From assembly GCF_000192865.1 (NCBI RefSeq), contig NC_015276.1, positions 3,893,501-3,957,500 on the forward strand: DNA of 64,000 bases, in the 5' to 3' direction. The position numbers and the translations under genes were made by a program. The DNA comes from Marinomonas mediterranea MMB-1. Lineage in GTDB: Bacteria > Pseudomonadota > Gammaproteobacteria > Pseudomonadales > Marinomonadaceae. Shown one piece after another: positions 43,292-53,261 of the stretch (position 1 is its first letter; every line of letters begins with the position of its first letter). The notes under the pieces were generated by a model. It saw only the letters and a program-made list of their open reading frames with translations, made no database searches and was not told the origin of the DNA.

Positions 43292-44209
43292 CTTCATTAG
43301 ACTACGAATGTGCTGAAACGCCGCTCTGCCTAAAGCATCGAGGTGATACCCCCCTTCCAGTACAGAGACAATTTTACCGTCGCAATGTTTGTCTGCCGCG
43401 ACCACCAGCTGGTCGGTTATCCAAGCATAGTCGTCCGCCCCTAATCGCAACTGCCCCAATGAGTCTTCTTTGTGTGCGTCAAAACCCGCTGAAATCATAA
43501 TCAACTCGGGACGAAAAGCATCCAATGCAGAAAGCAGCTGATTGCTCATAGCCATACGAAAGGTTTCGCCATTTGTTCCCGCTTCCAGGGGAATGTGGAT
43601 AATATTATCGTGCGATTCCCCCGGATCACTGTAAGGGTAAAATGGGTGCTGGTAACTAGAAGCGAACAGCACGTTACGATTCCCTTGAAAGATGTCTTCA
43701 GTACCATTGCCGTGATGAACATCAAAGTCCACGATCGCGATGCGCTCTAGCCCATGATGTGTGATCGCATATTGCGCCCCGACGGCGACATTATTAAAAA
43801 AGCAAAAGCCCATACTTTTAGCGTACTCCGCATGATGACCTGGCGGGCGTACGGCACAGAACGCATTCTCGACTTTTTTATCCATCACTAGATCCACTGC
43901 TTGCACAACGGCGCCCGCGGCATAAAGCGCTGCGTTAAGTGAGTGCGGGGTCATGACTGTTTCTGCGTCGAGCTCTATCATGCCTTCCAGTGGCGCACTG
44001 CTGATAATGTGGTCGACGTAATTGCGACTGTGCGTGTCGTAAAGGTGTTCTAACTCAACCGCTTGCGCATCAATGAGGGTTAAGTAATCAAGCAGTTGGC
44101 CTGAAATAAGCCTGTCTTGAATCGCCCCTAGCCGAAAGGGGGACTCGGGGTGCTCTGGGTCTATTTTGTGTTTTTCACATTTATAATGTGACAGATAAGC
44201 CGTGGTCAT
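43283..44209 (-). CDS. HDAC-family deacetylase (AcuC-like)
   Basis: A 308-residue arginase/deacetylase-fold zinc enzyme. Active site: RPPGHHAEYAKSMGFCFFNN (two His), VDFDVHHGNGTEDIFQGN (Asp/His zinc ligands), ISAGFDAHKEDSLGQL (third ligand Asp) and VLEGGYHLDALGRA (Tyr). Removes acyl groups from proteins or small amines. It is divergent from a Pat-type protein acetyltransferase gene (178 bp apart), suggesting an opposing acetylation/deacetylation pair. Confidence 0.92.
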   Translation of the reverse strand: MTTAYLSHYKCEKHKIDPEHPESPFRLGAIQDRLISGQLLDYLTLIDAQAVELEHLYDTHSRNYVDHIISSAPLEGMIELDAETVMTPHSLNAALYAAGAVVQAVDLVMDKKVENAFCAVRPPGHHAEYAKSMGFCFFNNVAVGAQYAITHHGLERIAIVDFDVHHGNGTEDIFQGNRNVLFASSYQHPFYPYSDPGESHDNIIHIPLEAGTNGETFRMAMSNQLLSALDAFRPELIMISAGFDAHKEDSLGQLRLGADDYAWITDQLVVAADKHCDGKIVSVLEGGYHLDALGRAAFQHIRSLMKLR

Positions 44210-44386
44210 TACGCGCGTCTCAACCTATTTTGTTGTATTTTTATCGTTATTCTTGCGGTTTATCAAAGCATATTTAGGTGATGCTGTCCTATTCTACTAA
44301 AGTCTATTCATTATTATTGTCCGCTTTCTGTATTTTCGTTGCACAATAAACAAACCAAGTTAGCTAACCTGACGGCAAAGAACTCT

Positions 44387-46825
44387 ATGACTCAACATGC
44401 GCTACACACACTTTTCTCACCACACTCTGTTATTGCTCTGACGGGAAAGAACCCCAATGATCCGCTAATGCTCGCCTTGCTGTCACACCTTTGTGCGCCG
44501 TCAACTGACAAACGAAAATCCTTTAACAAGATTACCCTTGTCGGCTGTCTCCCCAATGGGGATAACCTAACAAGTTATCCCCATTCAGAATCGCTGAGTG
44601 CTTTAAGCTCACAAGGCTCTAACACTTCGGACACACTTGCCATCCTGTGCAGCCAACTAGATAAATCGTTAGAAAACACCATAAAGGAATGCAGTGAGGC
44701 GGGTATTAACGCACTACTTATGCTCACTTGGGTCCCTGATTCTCCTGCTCATATTCAACGCTTGTTACGACGTTATAACATGCGCCTTCTGGGCCCCAAT
44801 AGCTTCGGGGTTTGCACGCCTTCGAGAGGCTTTAACGCGTGGCTTGGGCTGACCAGCCCCATCTCTGGAAGGCTCGCACTTCTATCACAATCAGGCACGA
44901 TAGCCAGCGCTGTGGTGGACTGGGCAACGTGGCAAGGAATTGGCTTTTCACATGTGGTGGCAACGGGGACACCTATTGACGTTATGCCGCATCAAGTCAT
45001 GGACTACCTTTCCAACGATTTTCAAACGCAATCCATCCTTATGTACATTCAAAATGTCGGGAACCCGACTCGGTTTCTCAGTAGTTTGCGTTCCACCAGC
45101 CGCTCAAAGCCCGTCGCTGTTGTAACAGAGCATTCACTCGGTGCAGACGATCGAGTGTTGGATGCCGCACTGAGTCGAACCGGTGCCGTTCGAGGACACC
45201 GCCTAAATGACTTAGTCGCCGCTGCGTCGGTTATGACCAACGCCCGCCGCGTTCAAGAAGGCTCTTTGATCATCATAGGTAATGGTGCGGGTCCAGGAGA
45301 GCTGGCCGCCCAAAAAGCACAAGAACTGAATGTCGATTTGCTGACGCCCTCTCTTGAGCTACAAACTCGCCTTGAAAGCGTAATGGACAACCGAGGCAGT
45401 ATTGGCTCTGTCACAACTGTTTGGGCAAGCTGCCCAACGGATCTGTTTATTGACCTTGCAGAGACGGCGTTGTCCGATCATCACTGCGGTGCCGTGTTAC
45501 TCATGCTCAGTCCAACCGCTTTAATTGACTTACAGTCATTGCAAGAGCAGGTCGTTCAGTTACACAAAAAACAGCGCAAGCTCGTTATGGTCTGTCTTAT
45601 GGGAGGCGGGCACATCGTTGATCTAAGAACCCGTATTAATGAAGCAAGCATTCCAACCTTTAGAACACCAGAAACCGCAATTGAAGGTTATCAATTTCTT
45701 GAGCTCTTTCAACGTAACCAGAAGCTCGCGAAGCAATCTCCAGACAGCCACGCCTTTCGCTTCCAAGTGGATGTCAATCAAGCGCGTCAGCATATTCAAG
45801 AAAGGCTTACTCAGGGCATGACCGATTTAAGCCATCGTGACCTAGAGCACTTATTCACGTTGTTCCATATCGCGATATCACCCTCACCTCAGCACAGCCT
45901 TCTCAGCACTCCGATTAGCTTACGCGTGTTTCAAGACGCCACTTTTGGTCCTGTTATTGCTCTATCGTTTGGCGGTAGCCATCACTCTTCCAAATACGTT
46001 GAAGCCGTCGGTTTACCGCCTTTGAACACCATACTGGCGAAAGACCTCATTGCCAGAGCACTTCCCAATACCGAATGCTTTGAACTGGAAGCCTTACTAC
46101 GTAACCTCTCCAGCATGGTATGTGAATTACCCGAACTTTTAGAGCTGCATTTGATGGAGGTTGCAATTCACGAAGACGGTAGTATCAGTACTAACGCCAG
46201 CGCTTCCATCACACCACGGCCCGACTTACGTCGCTATGAGCATCTAGCTATTCAGCCTTACCCTCGACAATGGCTGTCAGAGGCCAAACTCAATTCAACC
46301 ACGACCACCACGATTCGTCCTGTGTTACCCAGAGACGCATGGATGATGGCCGAATTTGTTAAGAACTTGTCACACGAAAGTCGCTATTTCCGATTTATTG
46401 CCAACATATCCGAACTCACACCTAAAATGTTAGCCAACATGACTCACATTGATTACGACCGAGAAATGGCGTTACTCGCAGTAATAGAGCAAAACAACGA
46501 AAGTAAGCTGATTGGCGCCGCACGTTACATTGATAACTTTGACGACAAGAGTTGCGAATTTGCCGTTGTCATCGGCGATGATTATCAAGGGCTAGGCCTC
46601 GCTTCTTACCTAATGAGAAAACTCTTTATCATTGCTAACGATAAAGGCTTACGCATTATGAAAGGTATCGTACTCTCCGAAAACGTTCACATGATCGAGT
46701 TTTGTAAACGCTTAGGCTTTAGCATACAACGTGACCCTGATGATTACAGTCAGGTGATTGCTACTGTAAAACTAACCGATGAGCTGATTGAAAACTCAAC
46801 AAACAAACTCAAAAAATTGGATTGA
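44387..46825 (+). CDS. Pat-type protein lysine acetyltransferase (NDP-forming acyl-CoA synthetase-like plus GNAT)
   Basis: 812 residues. CoA-binding and succinyl-CoA-ligase-like domains come first (TLFSPHSVIALTGKN, RLLGPNSFGVCTPSRGFNAW, GRLALLSQSGTIASAVVDWA), then a second ligase domain (GNGAGPGELAAQKAQEL), a short divergent ATP-grasp region, and a C-terminal GNAT domain with the acetyl-CoA motif DDYQGLGLASYLMRKL. YfiQ/Pat proteins acetylate lysines, e.g. of acetyl-CoA synthetase. It is about 70 residues shorter than YfiQ, in the ATP-grasp part. The ATG at 44387 is chosen over a TTG at 44339. Confidence 0.85.
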   Translation: MTQHALHTLFSPHSVIALTGKNPNDPLMLALLSHLCAPSTDKRKSFNKITLVGCLPNGDNLTSYPHSESLSALSSQGSNTSDTLAILCSQLDKSLENTIKECSEAGINALLMLTWVPDSPAHIQRLLRRYNMRLLGPNSFGVCTPSRGFNAWLGLTSPISGRLALLSQSGTIASAVVDWATWQGIGFSHVVATGTPIDVMPHQVMDYLSNDFQTQSILMYIQNVGNPTRFLSSLRSTSRSKPVAVVTEHSLGADDRVLDAALSRTGAVRGHRLNDLVAAASVMTNARRVQEGSLIIIGNGAGPGELAAQKAQELNVDLLTPSLELQTRLESVMDNRGSIGSVTTVWASCPTDLFIDLAETALSDHHCGAVLLMLSPTALIDLQSLQEQVVQLHKKQRKLVMVCLMGGGHIVDLRTRINEASIPTFRTPETAIEGYQFLELFQRNQKLAKQSPDSHAFRFQVDVNQARQHIQERLTQGMTDLSHRDLEHLFTLFHIAISPSPQHSLLSTPISLRVFQDATFGPVIALSFGGSHHSSKYVEAVGLPPLNTILAKDLIARALPNTECFELEALLRNLSSMVCELPELLELHLMEVAIHEDGSISTNASASITPRPDLRRYEHLAIQPYPRQWLSEAKLNSTTTTTIRPVLPRDAWMMAEFVKNLSHESRYFRFIANISELTPKMLANMTHIDYDREMALLAVIEQNNESKLIGAARYIDNFDDKSCEFAVVIGDDYQGLGLASYLMRKLFIIANDKGLRIMKGIVLSENVHMIEFCKRLGFSIQRDPDDYSQVIATVKLTDELIENSTNKLKKLD

Positions 46826-46830
46826 GTTCA

Positions 46831-47136
46831 TTACTCAAAAACTGGCCTGAAGAAGCTGCGCTCATAGCTGATAATACATTTTGTCTTTTCAGCGTATTCA
46901 AATGCGGCAATGCACTGCGCATCTTGCATTGAGTCTGTACGGTATCGCTCGTACTCCGCGAGGCTTGGGAAGCTAAACAGCGCCAAAGCAATGTTGCTTG
47001 CGCCTTCAGAAGGTAGAAAATAGCCGCTATGATGTCCGCCAAATTTATTCACAAGCGGTATCCACAGTTTTGCATAGGTTTCAAACTCGTCCAGTTTATA
47101 TGGATCAACGACATACTTTACATAACAAGTAACCAT
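46831..47136 (-). CDS. NIPSNAP-family protein
   Basis: 101 residues of the dimeric alpha+beta-barrel type: VTCYVKYVVDPYKLDEFETY, then WIPLVNKFGGHHSGYFLPSE and SFPSLAEYERYRTD, the NIPSNAP arrangement. Function unknown. Its ATG directly follows the stop of the next upstream gene, so they are co-transcribed. Confidence 0.82.
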   Translation of the reverse strand: MVTCYVKYVVDPYKLDEFETYAKLWIPLVNKFGGHHSGYFLPSEGASNIALALFSFPSLAEYERYRTDSMQDAQCIAAFEYAEKTKCIISYERSFFRPVFE

Positions 47137-47361
47137 CTACAGTTGCTCCCTTTCGCCCACAAGCGTTAGAATTTTTTTCGCCTTTTCGAAGTGGTCCAAC
47201 TTATGAGTCTGAATCCACCATGTCGCCGCTTCCATTAATAAAGCGGGATCGTCATTCTTATTCGCAAAGAATGCGTAGAATGACACACCTACCGTCTCTC
47301 CTTTTTGTGCGATTTTCTTCTCGCATACTTGTATCACTTTTTCCCTTAATGACGCTCGCAT
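47137..47361 (-). CDS. Small hypothetical protein (DUF6500-like)
   Basis: 74 residues beginning MRASLREKVIQVCEKKIAQK and containing GVSFYAFFANKNDDPALLME, which I recall from proteins labelled DUF6500; that recollection could not be checked. No signal or membrane segment. The stop codon abuts the NIPSNAP start, so the two form a two-gene operon. Confidence 0.65.
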   Translation of the reverse strand: MRASLREKVIQVCEKKIAQKGETVGVSFYAFFANKNDDPALLMEAATWWIQTHKLDHFEKAKKILTLVGEREQL

Positions 47362-47467
47362 AGCCTTCCTTATTTTCTAACTAGAACTTTGTTCTCGTCT
47401 TCATGCCGTAAAGATACAATATTAATGCAGGAAGGTTTTTAAATGCTAGCGACGCCATGAAAGAAAT

Positions 47468-48850
47468 TTACCTAAAGCGCCTAGCAACAATCTCGTTGAA
47501 TGCGTCATTTATACGGCCATCAAGCTCATGCTGGTAATTATCGATGACACACTCTCCAGCAACATAGACATCTTTAATAACATTTGAGCTAAGCCCAAAC
47601 AGCCAACGATTCAACAAGTCCTTAGACTGACTTGCACTTACAAATGGCTCCGCTGTCGACCACACCATGAAGTCCGCTCTGGCCCCTATCGAAAGGCCAG
47701 TCTGCACTCCACACGCTTGATCGCCACCTCGCTTCGACATAGCAAACAAATGATCGCCGATATAAGGCTGAGATTCGCCATACAAGCGATTGCGTTTTTG
47801 ATGCTGTAAGCGTTGTCCGTACTCCAGCCATCGCAATTCTTCTTGCAAAGACGTACTCACATGGCTGTCAGACCCGACTCCCCATACGCCACCAGCCGCT
47901 TCGTATTCGGTTGCAGGAAAAAAGCCGTCCCCAAGGTTTGCCTCTGTCGTCGTACAGATCCCAACAGAAGCGCCACTGTTCGCTATGCCCTCTACTTCTG
48001 TTTCATTAAGGTGGGTCGCATGGATCAAACACCACTGAGCATTTACGTCAAATTCAGATAACAACCACTCAACCGGACGACGACCCGAATAGTCTAAACA
48101 GTCTTCAACCTCTTTAGTTTGCTCGGCTATGTGAATATGGATAGGCTGGCCGCCATCTAATGTACCAAGCACTTGCTTCATCGCATTAAAGTTGGTCGCT
48201 CGCAAAGAATGAAAGCAAATGCCTAAGCGATGCCTATCCGAATCCTTTATTAAATGCTGGTAAGCTCGGTATTGATCAATATAAGCGTCAGTCGATTGAA
48301 CAAAGCGCACTTGACCGTCATTAGGAGGCAGCTCACCAAAACCTGCATATTGATATAGCGCTGGCAACAAGGTCACTCCCATCTTAGTACGGTCTCCCGC
48401 TCTAAGAATGGCTTCGCCTAAGCAAGTGCTTTCTGGGTAAGCGCCGCCTTCAGGGACATTATGAACATAATGAAACTCACCCACTTGCGTAAAGCCGCCT
48501 TTTAGCAATTCGATATAGAGCTTACTGGCGATGACTTCCACCTCTTCTGGCAATAAGGTCGAGACGGTTTTATACATAACATCGCGCCAACTCCAAAAAC
48601 TGTCCTCTGGATTCAGCGCGACTTCAGCCATTCCGGCCATCAGACGTTGGAAGGCATGGGAATGTAAATTAGAGGCGGTCGGCAAAACCGGCCCCTCTAA
48701 AACCTTCATAGAATCGTTTTTTTCTACGTCGACCTCAATAGCGGTTATCTTCCCCTGCTCCACCGTAAAGGCAACGTCATTTTTCCATTGATAAACATCA
48801 TTGGTATTAGATAGTGAAACATACGCTCTTTTTGCAAAAAACTGTGTCAT
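47468..48850 (-). CDS. hutF: Formimidoylglutamate deiminase
   Basis: Converts N-formimidoyl-glutamate to N-formylglutamate and ammonia, the fourth step of the five-step histidine pathway. Amidohydrolase motifs: LPTASNLHSHAFQRLMAG (HxH), PIHIHIAEQTKEVEDC, WCLIHATHLNETE and WGVGSDSHVSTSLQEELRWL (metal Asp). 460 residues from the ATG at 48850 (MTQFFAKRAYVSL); the open frame extends further upstream through operator DNA, which is unlikely to be translated. Divergent from hutC. Confidence 0.94.
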   Translation of the reverse strand: MTQFFAKRAYVSLSNTNDVYQWKNDVAFTVEQGKITAIEVDVEKNDSMKVLEGPVLPTASNLHSHAFQRLMAGMAEVALNPEDSFWSWRDVMYKTVSTLLPEEVEVIASKLYIELLKGGFTQVGEFHYVHNVPEGGAYPESTCLGEAILRAGDRTKMGVTLLPALYQYAGFGELPPNDGQVRFVQSTDAYIDQYRAYQHLIKDSDRHRLGICFHSLRATNFNAMKQVLGTLDGGQPIHIHIAEQTKEVEDCLDYSGRRPVEWLLSEFDVNAQWCLIHATHLNETEVEGIANSGASVGICTTTEANLGDGFFPATEYEAAGGVWGVGSDSHVSTSLQEELRWLEYGQRLQHQKRNRLYGESQPYIGDHLFAMSKRGGDQACGVQTGLSIGARADFMVWSTAEPFVSASQSKDLLNRWLFGLSSNVIKDVYVAGECVIDNYQHELDGRINDAFNEIVARRFR

Positions 48851-48919
48851 GGGGCTGCCCTGAAGATACCGATACATTGAAACTAAATTAGGAAAAACGA
48901 AACTAAATAAAAACAAAAT

Positions 48920-48931
48920 TTGTATATACAA
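48920..48931. promoter_or_regulatory. HutC-type operator in the hutF-hutC intergenic region
   Basis: The perfect 12-bp palindrome TTGTATATACAA matches the TGTATATACA core recognised by HutC repressors and lies between the divergent hutF and hutC starts. A half-site AAATACAAGTG follows 20 bases later. Confidence 0.72.
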
Positions 48932-49003
48932 GTTAAACTTTTTAAATACAAGTGTAAAGGGTATAATTTGCACTTCCCCTGAAACGGCTTACAAGGATAC
49001 AGC

Positions 49004-49759
49004 GTGTCTAAAACCATCAACCCGTTACTACATGATCTATTTGCACATATTCCAGATACGCCCCAACCCATCTATGCACGACTAAAACAAGCCATTGCAC
49101 ATAAGATCGCATCAGGTGAGTGGCAGGCAAACCAAAGAGTGCCTTCTGAAGCCGAAATGGTGACCGCTATTGGCGTCAGTCGTATGACCGTCAACCGCGC
49201 TCTTAGAGAGTTAACCGCTGAAGGCATCCTAACTCGCCAGCAAGGACTAGGAACCTTTGTCGCTCCTCAAAAAGCACACTCAGCACTGTTTGAAGTACAT
49301 AACATTTCAGAAGAAGTAGCTTCGAGAGGTGGCGTCTATCGTGCAGAAAAAATTCTTCTTGAACGTCGCAAGGCCACTATGGAAGAAGCCGTAAACCTAG
49401 GTATGCGAGCGAACCAAGAGATATTTTGTTCCGTTATCCTACACTTTGAAAACGACCTTCCCATTCAGCTGGAAGAGCGTGTAGTGAATGCTCACTTAGC
49501 GCCAGAATACGGAAACCAGGACTATACGAAACAAACACCCTATGTTTACCTTATGAAGGCGGCACCTATGACAGAGGGAGAACATCTTGTTGAAGCCGTG
49601 CTACCGACTCAAGAAGAGTGCGAGTTGCTAAACGTCGATGCCACCGAACCCTGCTTACAAATTAAGCGTCGAACGTGGTCATCAGATCAAATCGTTACCA
49701 CCGCGCGCTTACTGCACCCTGGCAGCCGCTTCCAGCTATTCGGACATTTCTCAAACTAA
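49004..49759 (+). CDS. hutC: Histidine utilisation repressor (GntR/HutC family)
   Basis: 251 residues. Winged HTH: YARLKQAIAHKIASGEWQAN, QRVPSEAEMVTAIGVSRMTV and LTAEGILTRQQGLGTFVAPQ; the C-terminal UTRA domain binds urocanate and ends HPGSRFQLFGHFSN, as HutC does. GTG start at 49004 with AAGGAT upstream. It represses both hut directions until urocanate accumulates, consistent with the two operator-like palindromes at 48920 and 49894. Confidence 0.95.
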   Translation: MSKTINPLLHDLFAHIPDTPQPIYARLKQAIAHKIASGEWQANQRVPSEAEMVTAIGVSRMTVNRALRELTAEGILTRQQGLGTFVAPQKAHSALFEVHNISEEVASRGGVYRAEKILLERRKATMEEAVNLGMRANQEIFCSVILHFENDLPIQLEERVVNAHLAPEYGNQDYTKQTPYVYLMKAAPMTEGEHLVEAVLPTQEECELLNVDATEPCLQIKRRTWSSDQIVTTARLLHPGSRFQLFGHFSN

Positions 49760-49893
49760 GAGAAACAAGTCTGATCCAAAGAGAAAGCGGTTAAGCTAGA
49801 CAGAAAAAGTCTGGATCAATAACGAACCAAACAAACATAAGAACTCAAAAAATGCTTGCACGTTTTGAAAAATCCCATTATGTTTAAATTAAG

Positions 49894-49904
49894 TTGTATA
49901 TACA
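49894..49904. promoter_or_regulatory. HutC-type operator before hutU
   Basis: TTGTATATACA repeats the core of the hutF-hutC operator 35 bases before the hutU ATG, so hutUHIG likely has its own HutC-controlled promoter. Confidence 0.7.
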
Positions 49905-49938
49905 TGTTTATATATTTAAGTTTGGAGGTAGTCCCATC

Positions 49939-51609
49939 ATGACTCAAAATCGTTATCGTAAAGGCGAGGTTCGAGCACCTCGTGGCACAGAACTCAACAC
50001 AAAAAGCTGGTTAACTGAAGCGCCACTGCGCATGCTGATGAACAACCTTGATCCAGATGTTGCGGAGAACCCAGAAGAATTAGTGGTTTATGGTGGGATC
50101 GGTCGCGCAGCGCGTGATTGGGAATGCTATGACAAAATCGTCGAAACACTAAAAGAGTTAGAAACAGATGAAACTCTTTTGGTCCAATCAGGTAAACCTG
50201 TCGGCGTATTCAAAACTCATGAGAACGCACCTCGAGTGCTCATCGCCAACTCAAACCTTGTACCACATTGGGCTAACTGGGAGCACTTTAATGAGTTAGA
50301 TGCAAAAGGCTTAGCGATGTACGGCCAAATGACCGCCGGTTCTTGGATCTACATCGGCAGTCAAGGCATTGTTCAAGGTACCTATGAAACGTTTGTTGAA
50401 GCAGGTCGCCAACACTACGATGGCAGCTTAACGGGACGTTGGATTTTAACGGCAGGCCTTGGTGGTATGGGCGGCGCGCAGCCGTTAGCAGCAACATTAG
50501 CAGGCGCATGTTCCCTAAACATCGAATGTCAGCAAAGCCGTATCGATTTTCGTCTACGCACTGGCTATGTAGACGAGCAAGCAACCAGTATTGATGATGC
50601 ACTCGAGCGTATTAAGCGTTATACAAGCGAAGGAAAAGCCATTTCTATTGCGTTATGTGGCAACGCGGCTGACATTCTTCCTGAATTGGTTAAACGTGGC
50701 GTTCGTCCCGATATGGTCACTGACCAAACCTCTGCTCACGACCCACTAAATGGCTACCTTCCACATGGAATGAGCTGGGAAGAATACAGAGAAAACGCTC
50801 AAAACAACCCTGCTCTAACAGTGACAGCAGCGAAAAAAACCATGGCAACCCACGTAGAAGCCATGTTGGCATTCCAGAAAATGGGCGTCCCAACCTTCGA
50901 TTACGGCAATAATATTCGCCAAATGGCCATGGAAGAAGGGGTCGAAAATGCCTTTGACTTCCCTGGTTTCGTACCAGCTTATATTCGTCCGCTGTTCTGC
51001 CGTGGCATTGGTCCTTTCCGCTGGGCTGCGCTCTCTGGTAACCCAGAAGACATTTACAAAACAGATGCCAAAGTAAAAGAGTTGATTCCTGATGATGCTC
51101 ATCTACATAACTGGTTAGACATGGCTCGTGAGCGTATTCAATTCCAAGGGCTGCCTGCTCGTATTTGTTGGGTTGGCCTTGGACTGCGTGCGAAACTTGG
51201 TCTAGCGTTTAATGAGATGGTACGCAGCGGCGAACTGTCTGCTCCAGTTGTGATTGGACGCGACCATTTGGATTCAGGTTCGGTGTCTAGTCCAAACCGC
51301 GAAACAGAAGGCATGAAAGACGGCTCTGATGCGGTCTCAGACTGGCCTCTTCTCAATGCTTTGTTAAACACAGCATCAGGCGCGACATGGGTATCGCTTC
51401 ACCACGGCGGCGGCGTCGGTATGGGGTTCTCACAACACTCTGGTGTCGTTATTGTATGTGACGGCACCGATGAAGCAGCAGAGCGCATTGCGCGCGTTCT
51501 TAATAACGATCCAGCGACCGGCGTTATGCGTCACGCTGACGCAGGCTATGACATCGCGATCGATTGCGCGAAAGAGAAAGGCCTACACTTACCCATGTTG
51601 ACTAAATAA
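49939..51609 (+). CDS. hutU: Urocanate hydratase
   Basis: Hydrates urocanate to imidazolone propionate using tightly bound NAD. 556 residues from the ATG at 49939 (MTQNRYRKGEVRAPRGTELN) behind TTTGGAGGT. Family blocks include LVVYGGIGRAARDWECYDKI, GLGGMGGAQPLAATLAGACS, FDYGNNIRQMAMEEGVENAF, PGFVPAYIRPLFCRGIGPFRW and the C-terminal HHGGGVGMGFSQHSGVVIVC. The upstream open frame to 49894 is operator DNA. hutH follows after 21 bp. Confidence 0.97.
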   Translation: MTQNRYRKGEVRAPRGTELNTKSWLTEAPLRMLMNNLDPDVAENPEELVVYGGIGRAARDWECYDKIVETLKELETDETLLVQSGKPVGVFKTHENAPRVLIANSNLVPHWANWEHFNELDAKGLAMYGQMTAGSWIYIGSQGIVQGTYETFVEAGRQHYDGSLTGRWILTAGLGGMGGAQPLAATLAGACSLNIECQQSRIDFRLRTGYVDEQATSIDDALERIKRYTSEGKAISIALCGNAADILPELVKRGVRPDMVTDQTSAHDPLNGYLPHGMSWEEYRENAQNNPALTVTAAKKTMATHVEAMLAFQKMGVPTFDYGNNIRQMAMEEGVENAFDFPGFVPAYIRPLFCRGIGPFRWAALSGNPEDIYKTDAKVKELIPDDAHLHNWLDMARERIQFQGLPARICWVGLGLRAKLGLAFNEMVRSGELSAPVVIGRDHLDSGSVSSPNRETEGMKDGSDAVSDWPLLNALLNTASGATWVSLHHGGGVGMGFSQHSGVVIVCDGTDEAAERIARVLNNDPATGVMRHADAGYDIAIDCAKEKGLHLPMLTK

Positions 51610-51630
51610 TAGAACGGCTAGAGAGACACT

Positions 51631-53163
51631 ATGTTTGAATTCACTTTAAAACCCGGCCAATTGACTCTTTCCGATCTGCGTCAAATTAGTCGTAACGATG
51701 TAAAAATTACGTTGGATGAAAGCGCCTTTTCAGGCATCGAAGCCAGTACAAAAGTCGTAGACGATATCATCCGCGAAGACCGCACCGTTTACGGTATCAA
51801 TACAGGATTTGGCTTGTTGGCGAACACTCGAATCGCTGAAGAAGACCTTGAAGAACTGCAACGCAGCATTGTCCTTTCTCACGCCGCTGGCACTGGAAAG
51901 TTAATGGACGATGCGACCGTAAAAATGGTCATGGCTCTGAAAGTAAACAGCCTTGCCCGTGGCTTTTCAGGTATTCGTCTGTACGTTATTCAAGCACTTA
52001 TTACCTTGATCAACAAAGAAGTCTACCCTTGCATCCCTCAAAAAGGGTCAGTAGGTGCATCCGGTGACCTTGCGCCTCTTGCTCACATGAGTGCGGTATT
52101 ACTTGGCGAGGGACAAGCCCGCTATAAAGGCGAAATTATTTCGGGCCAAGCGGCACTTGCAGTTGCAGGCTTAGAGCCAATAACGCTTGCGCCAAAAGAA
52201 GGACTTGCATTACTAAATGGTACGCAAGCTTCAACTGCGTTCGCTCTAGAAGGCTTATTTGAAGCAGAAGATCTATTTGCTACGGCCATTACCTGTGGTG
52301 CGCTGTCTGTCGAAGCTGCGTTAGGTAGCCGACGACCATTTGATGATCGTATTCATCAGGTTCGTGGTCATCAAACACAAATTGACGTTGCCGCCGCGTA
52401 TCGACATCTTTTAGGGGAAAGCAGCGACATCGGAAACTCCCATGTTGGTTGTGAAAAAGTACAAGATCCGTACTCGCTTCGTTGTCAGCCACAAGTCATG
52501 GGGGCATGTCTTGAGCAAATTCGCAATGCTGCAAAAGTACTGCGTGTTGAAGCAAACTCTGTATCCGACAACCCATTGGTCTTTGCAGATGATGGAGACA
52601 TTATCTCTGGTGGTAACTTCCACGCCGAGCCAGTCGCGATGGTCGCTGACAATCTGGCCATTGCCATTGCTGAAATTGGCAGTCTATCGGAACGTCGTAT
52701 GGCTTTGCTTATCGACAGCAACTTAAGCAAACTTCCGCCATTTTTGGTGGACAACGGCGGTGTGAACTCTGGTTTCATGATTGCTCAAGTTACATCAGCG
52801 GCTTTGGCGAGTGAAAACAAAACCTTCGCGCACCCTGCGTCTGTCGATAGCTTACCAACGTCTGCAAATCAGGAAGACCATGTCTCTATGGCGACCTTCG
52901 CAGCGCGTCGCTTGAAAGACATGTCGGAAAATACACGCGGCATATTGGCAGTAGAACTCTTGGCTTCAGCGCAAGGTTTAGACTTCCGCGCGCCACTGAA
53001 AACCTCTGAGACGCTTGAGCAAGCAAAAGCAACATTGCGAACTCGTGTTCCTTTTTACGACAAAGACCGTTACTTCGCGGCCGATATCGAAAAAGCAACT
53101 AACTTGATCCAAGAAGCCGCTCATAACGACACAATGCCGACAGGATTACTGCCTAGTCTTTAA
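51631..53163 (+). CDS. hutH: Histidine ammonia-lyase
   Basis: Deaminates histidine to urocanate, the first step. The self-formed MIO cofactor arises from the Ala-Ser-Gly of GSVGASGDLAPLAHMSAVLL; also present are YGINTGFGLLANTRI, EVEPKEGLALLNGT-like LAPKEGLALLNGTQASTAFA, and VSDNPLVFADDG. 510 residues, normal length. Second in hutUHIG. Confidence 0.97.
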   Translation: MFEFTLKPGQLTLSDLRQISRNDVKITLDESAFSGIEASTKVVDDIIREDRTVYGINTGFGLLANTRIAEEDLEELQRSIVLSHAAGTGKLMDDATVKMVMALKVNSLARGFSGIRLYVIQALITLINKEVYPCIPQKGSVGASGDLAPLAHMSAVLLGEGQARYKGEIISGQAALAVAGLEPITLAPKEGLALLNGTQASTAFALEGLFEAEDLFATAITCGALSVEAALGSRRPFDDRIHQVRGHQTQIDVAAAYRHLLGESSDIGNSHVGCEKVQDPYSLRCQPQVMGACLEQIRNAAKVLRVEANSVSDNPLVFADDGDIISGGNFHAEPVAMVADNLAIAIAEIGSLSERRMALLIDSNLSKLPPFLVDNGGVNSGFMIAQVTSAALASENKTFAHPASVDSLPTSANQEDHVSMATFAARRLKDMSENTRGILAVELLASAQGLDFRAPLKTSETLEQAKATLRTRVPFYDKDRYFAADIEKATNLIQEAAHNDTMPTGLLPSL

Positions 53164-53261
53164 TGGCTGCTCGGTATTTAATAAGCGCTATCCCAGCCAA
53201 TATTCCATTAGGTAAGAATGTTGGCTGGGCCTGACATCAATACAAAGAAGTGAAATAAAAC

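Noticed and set aside
48851..48973. N-terminal extension of hutF by 41 residues
   Set aside because: It would translate through the HutC operator region and has no ribosome site; the internal ATG matches the family start.
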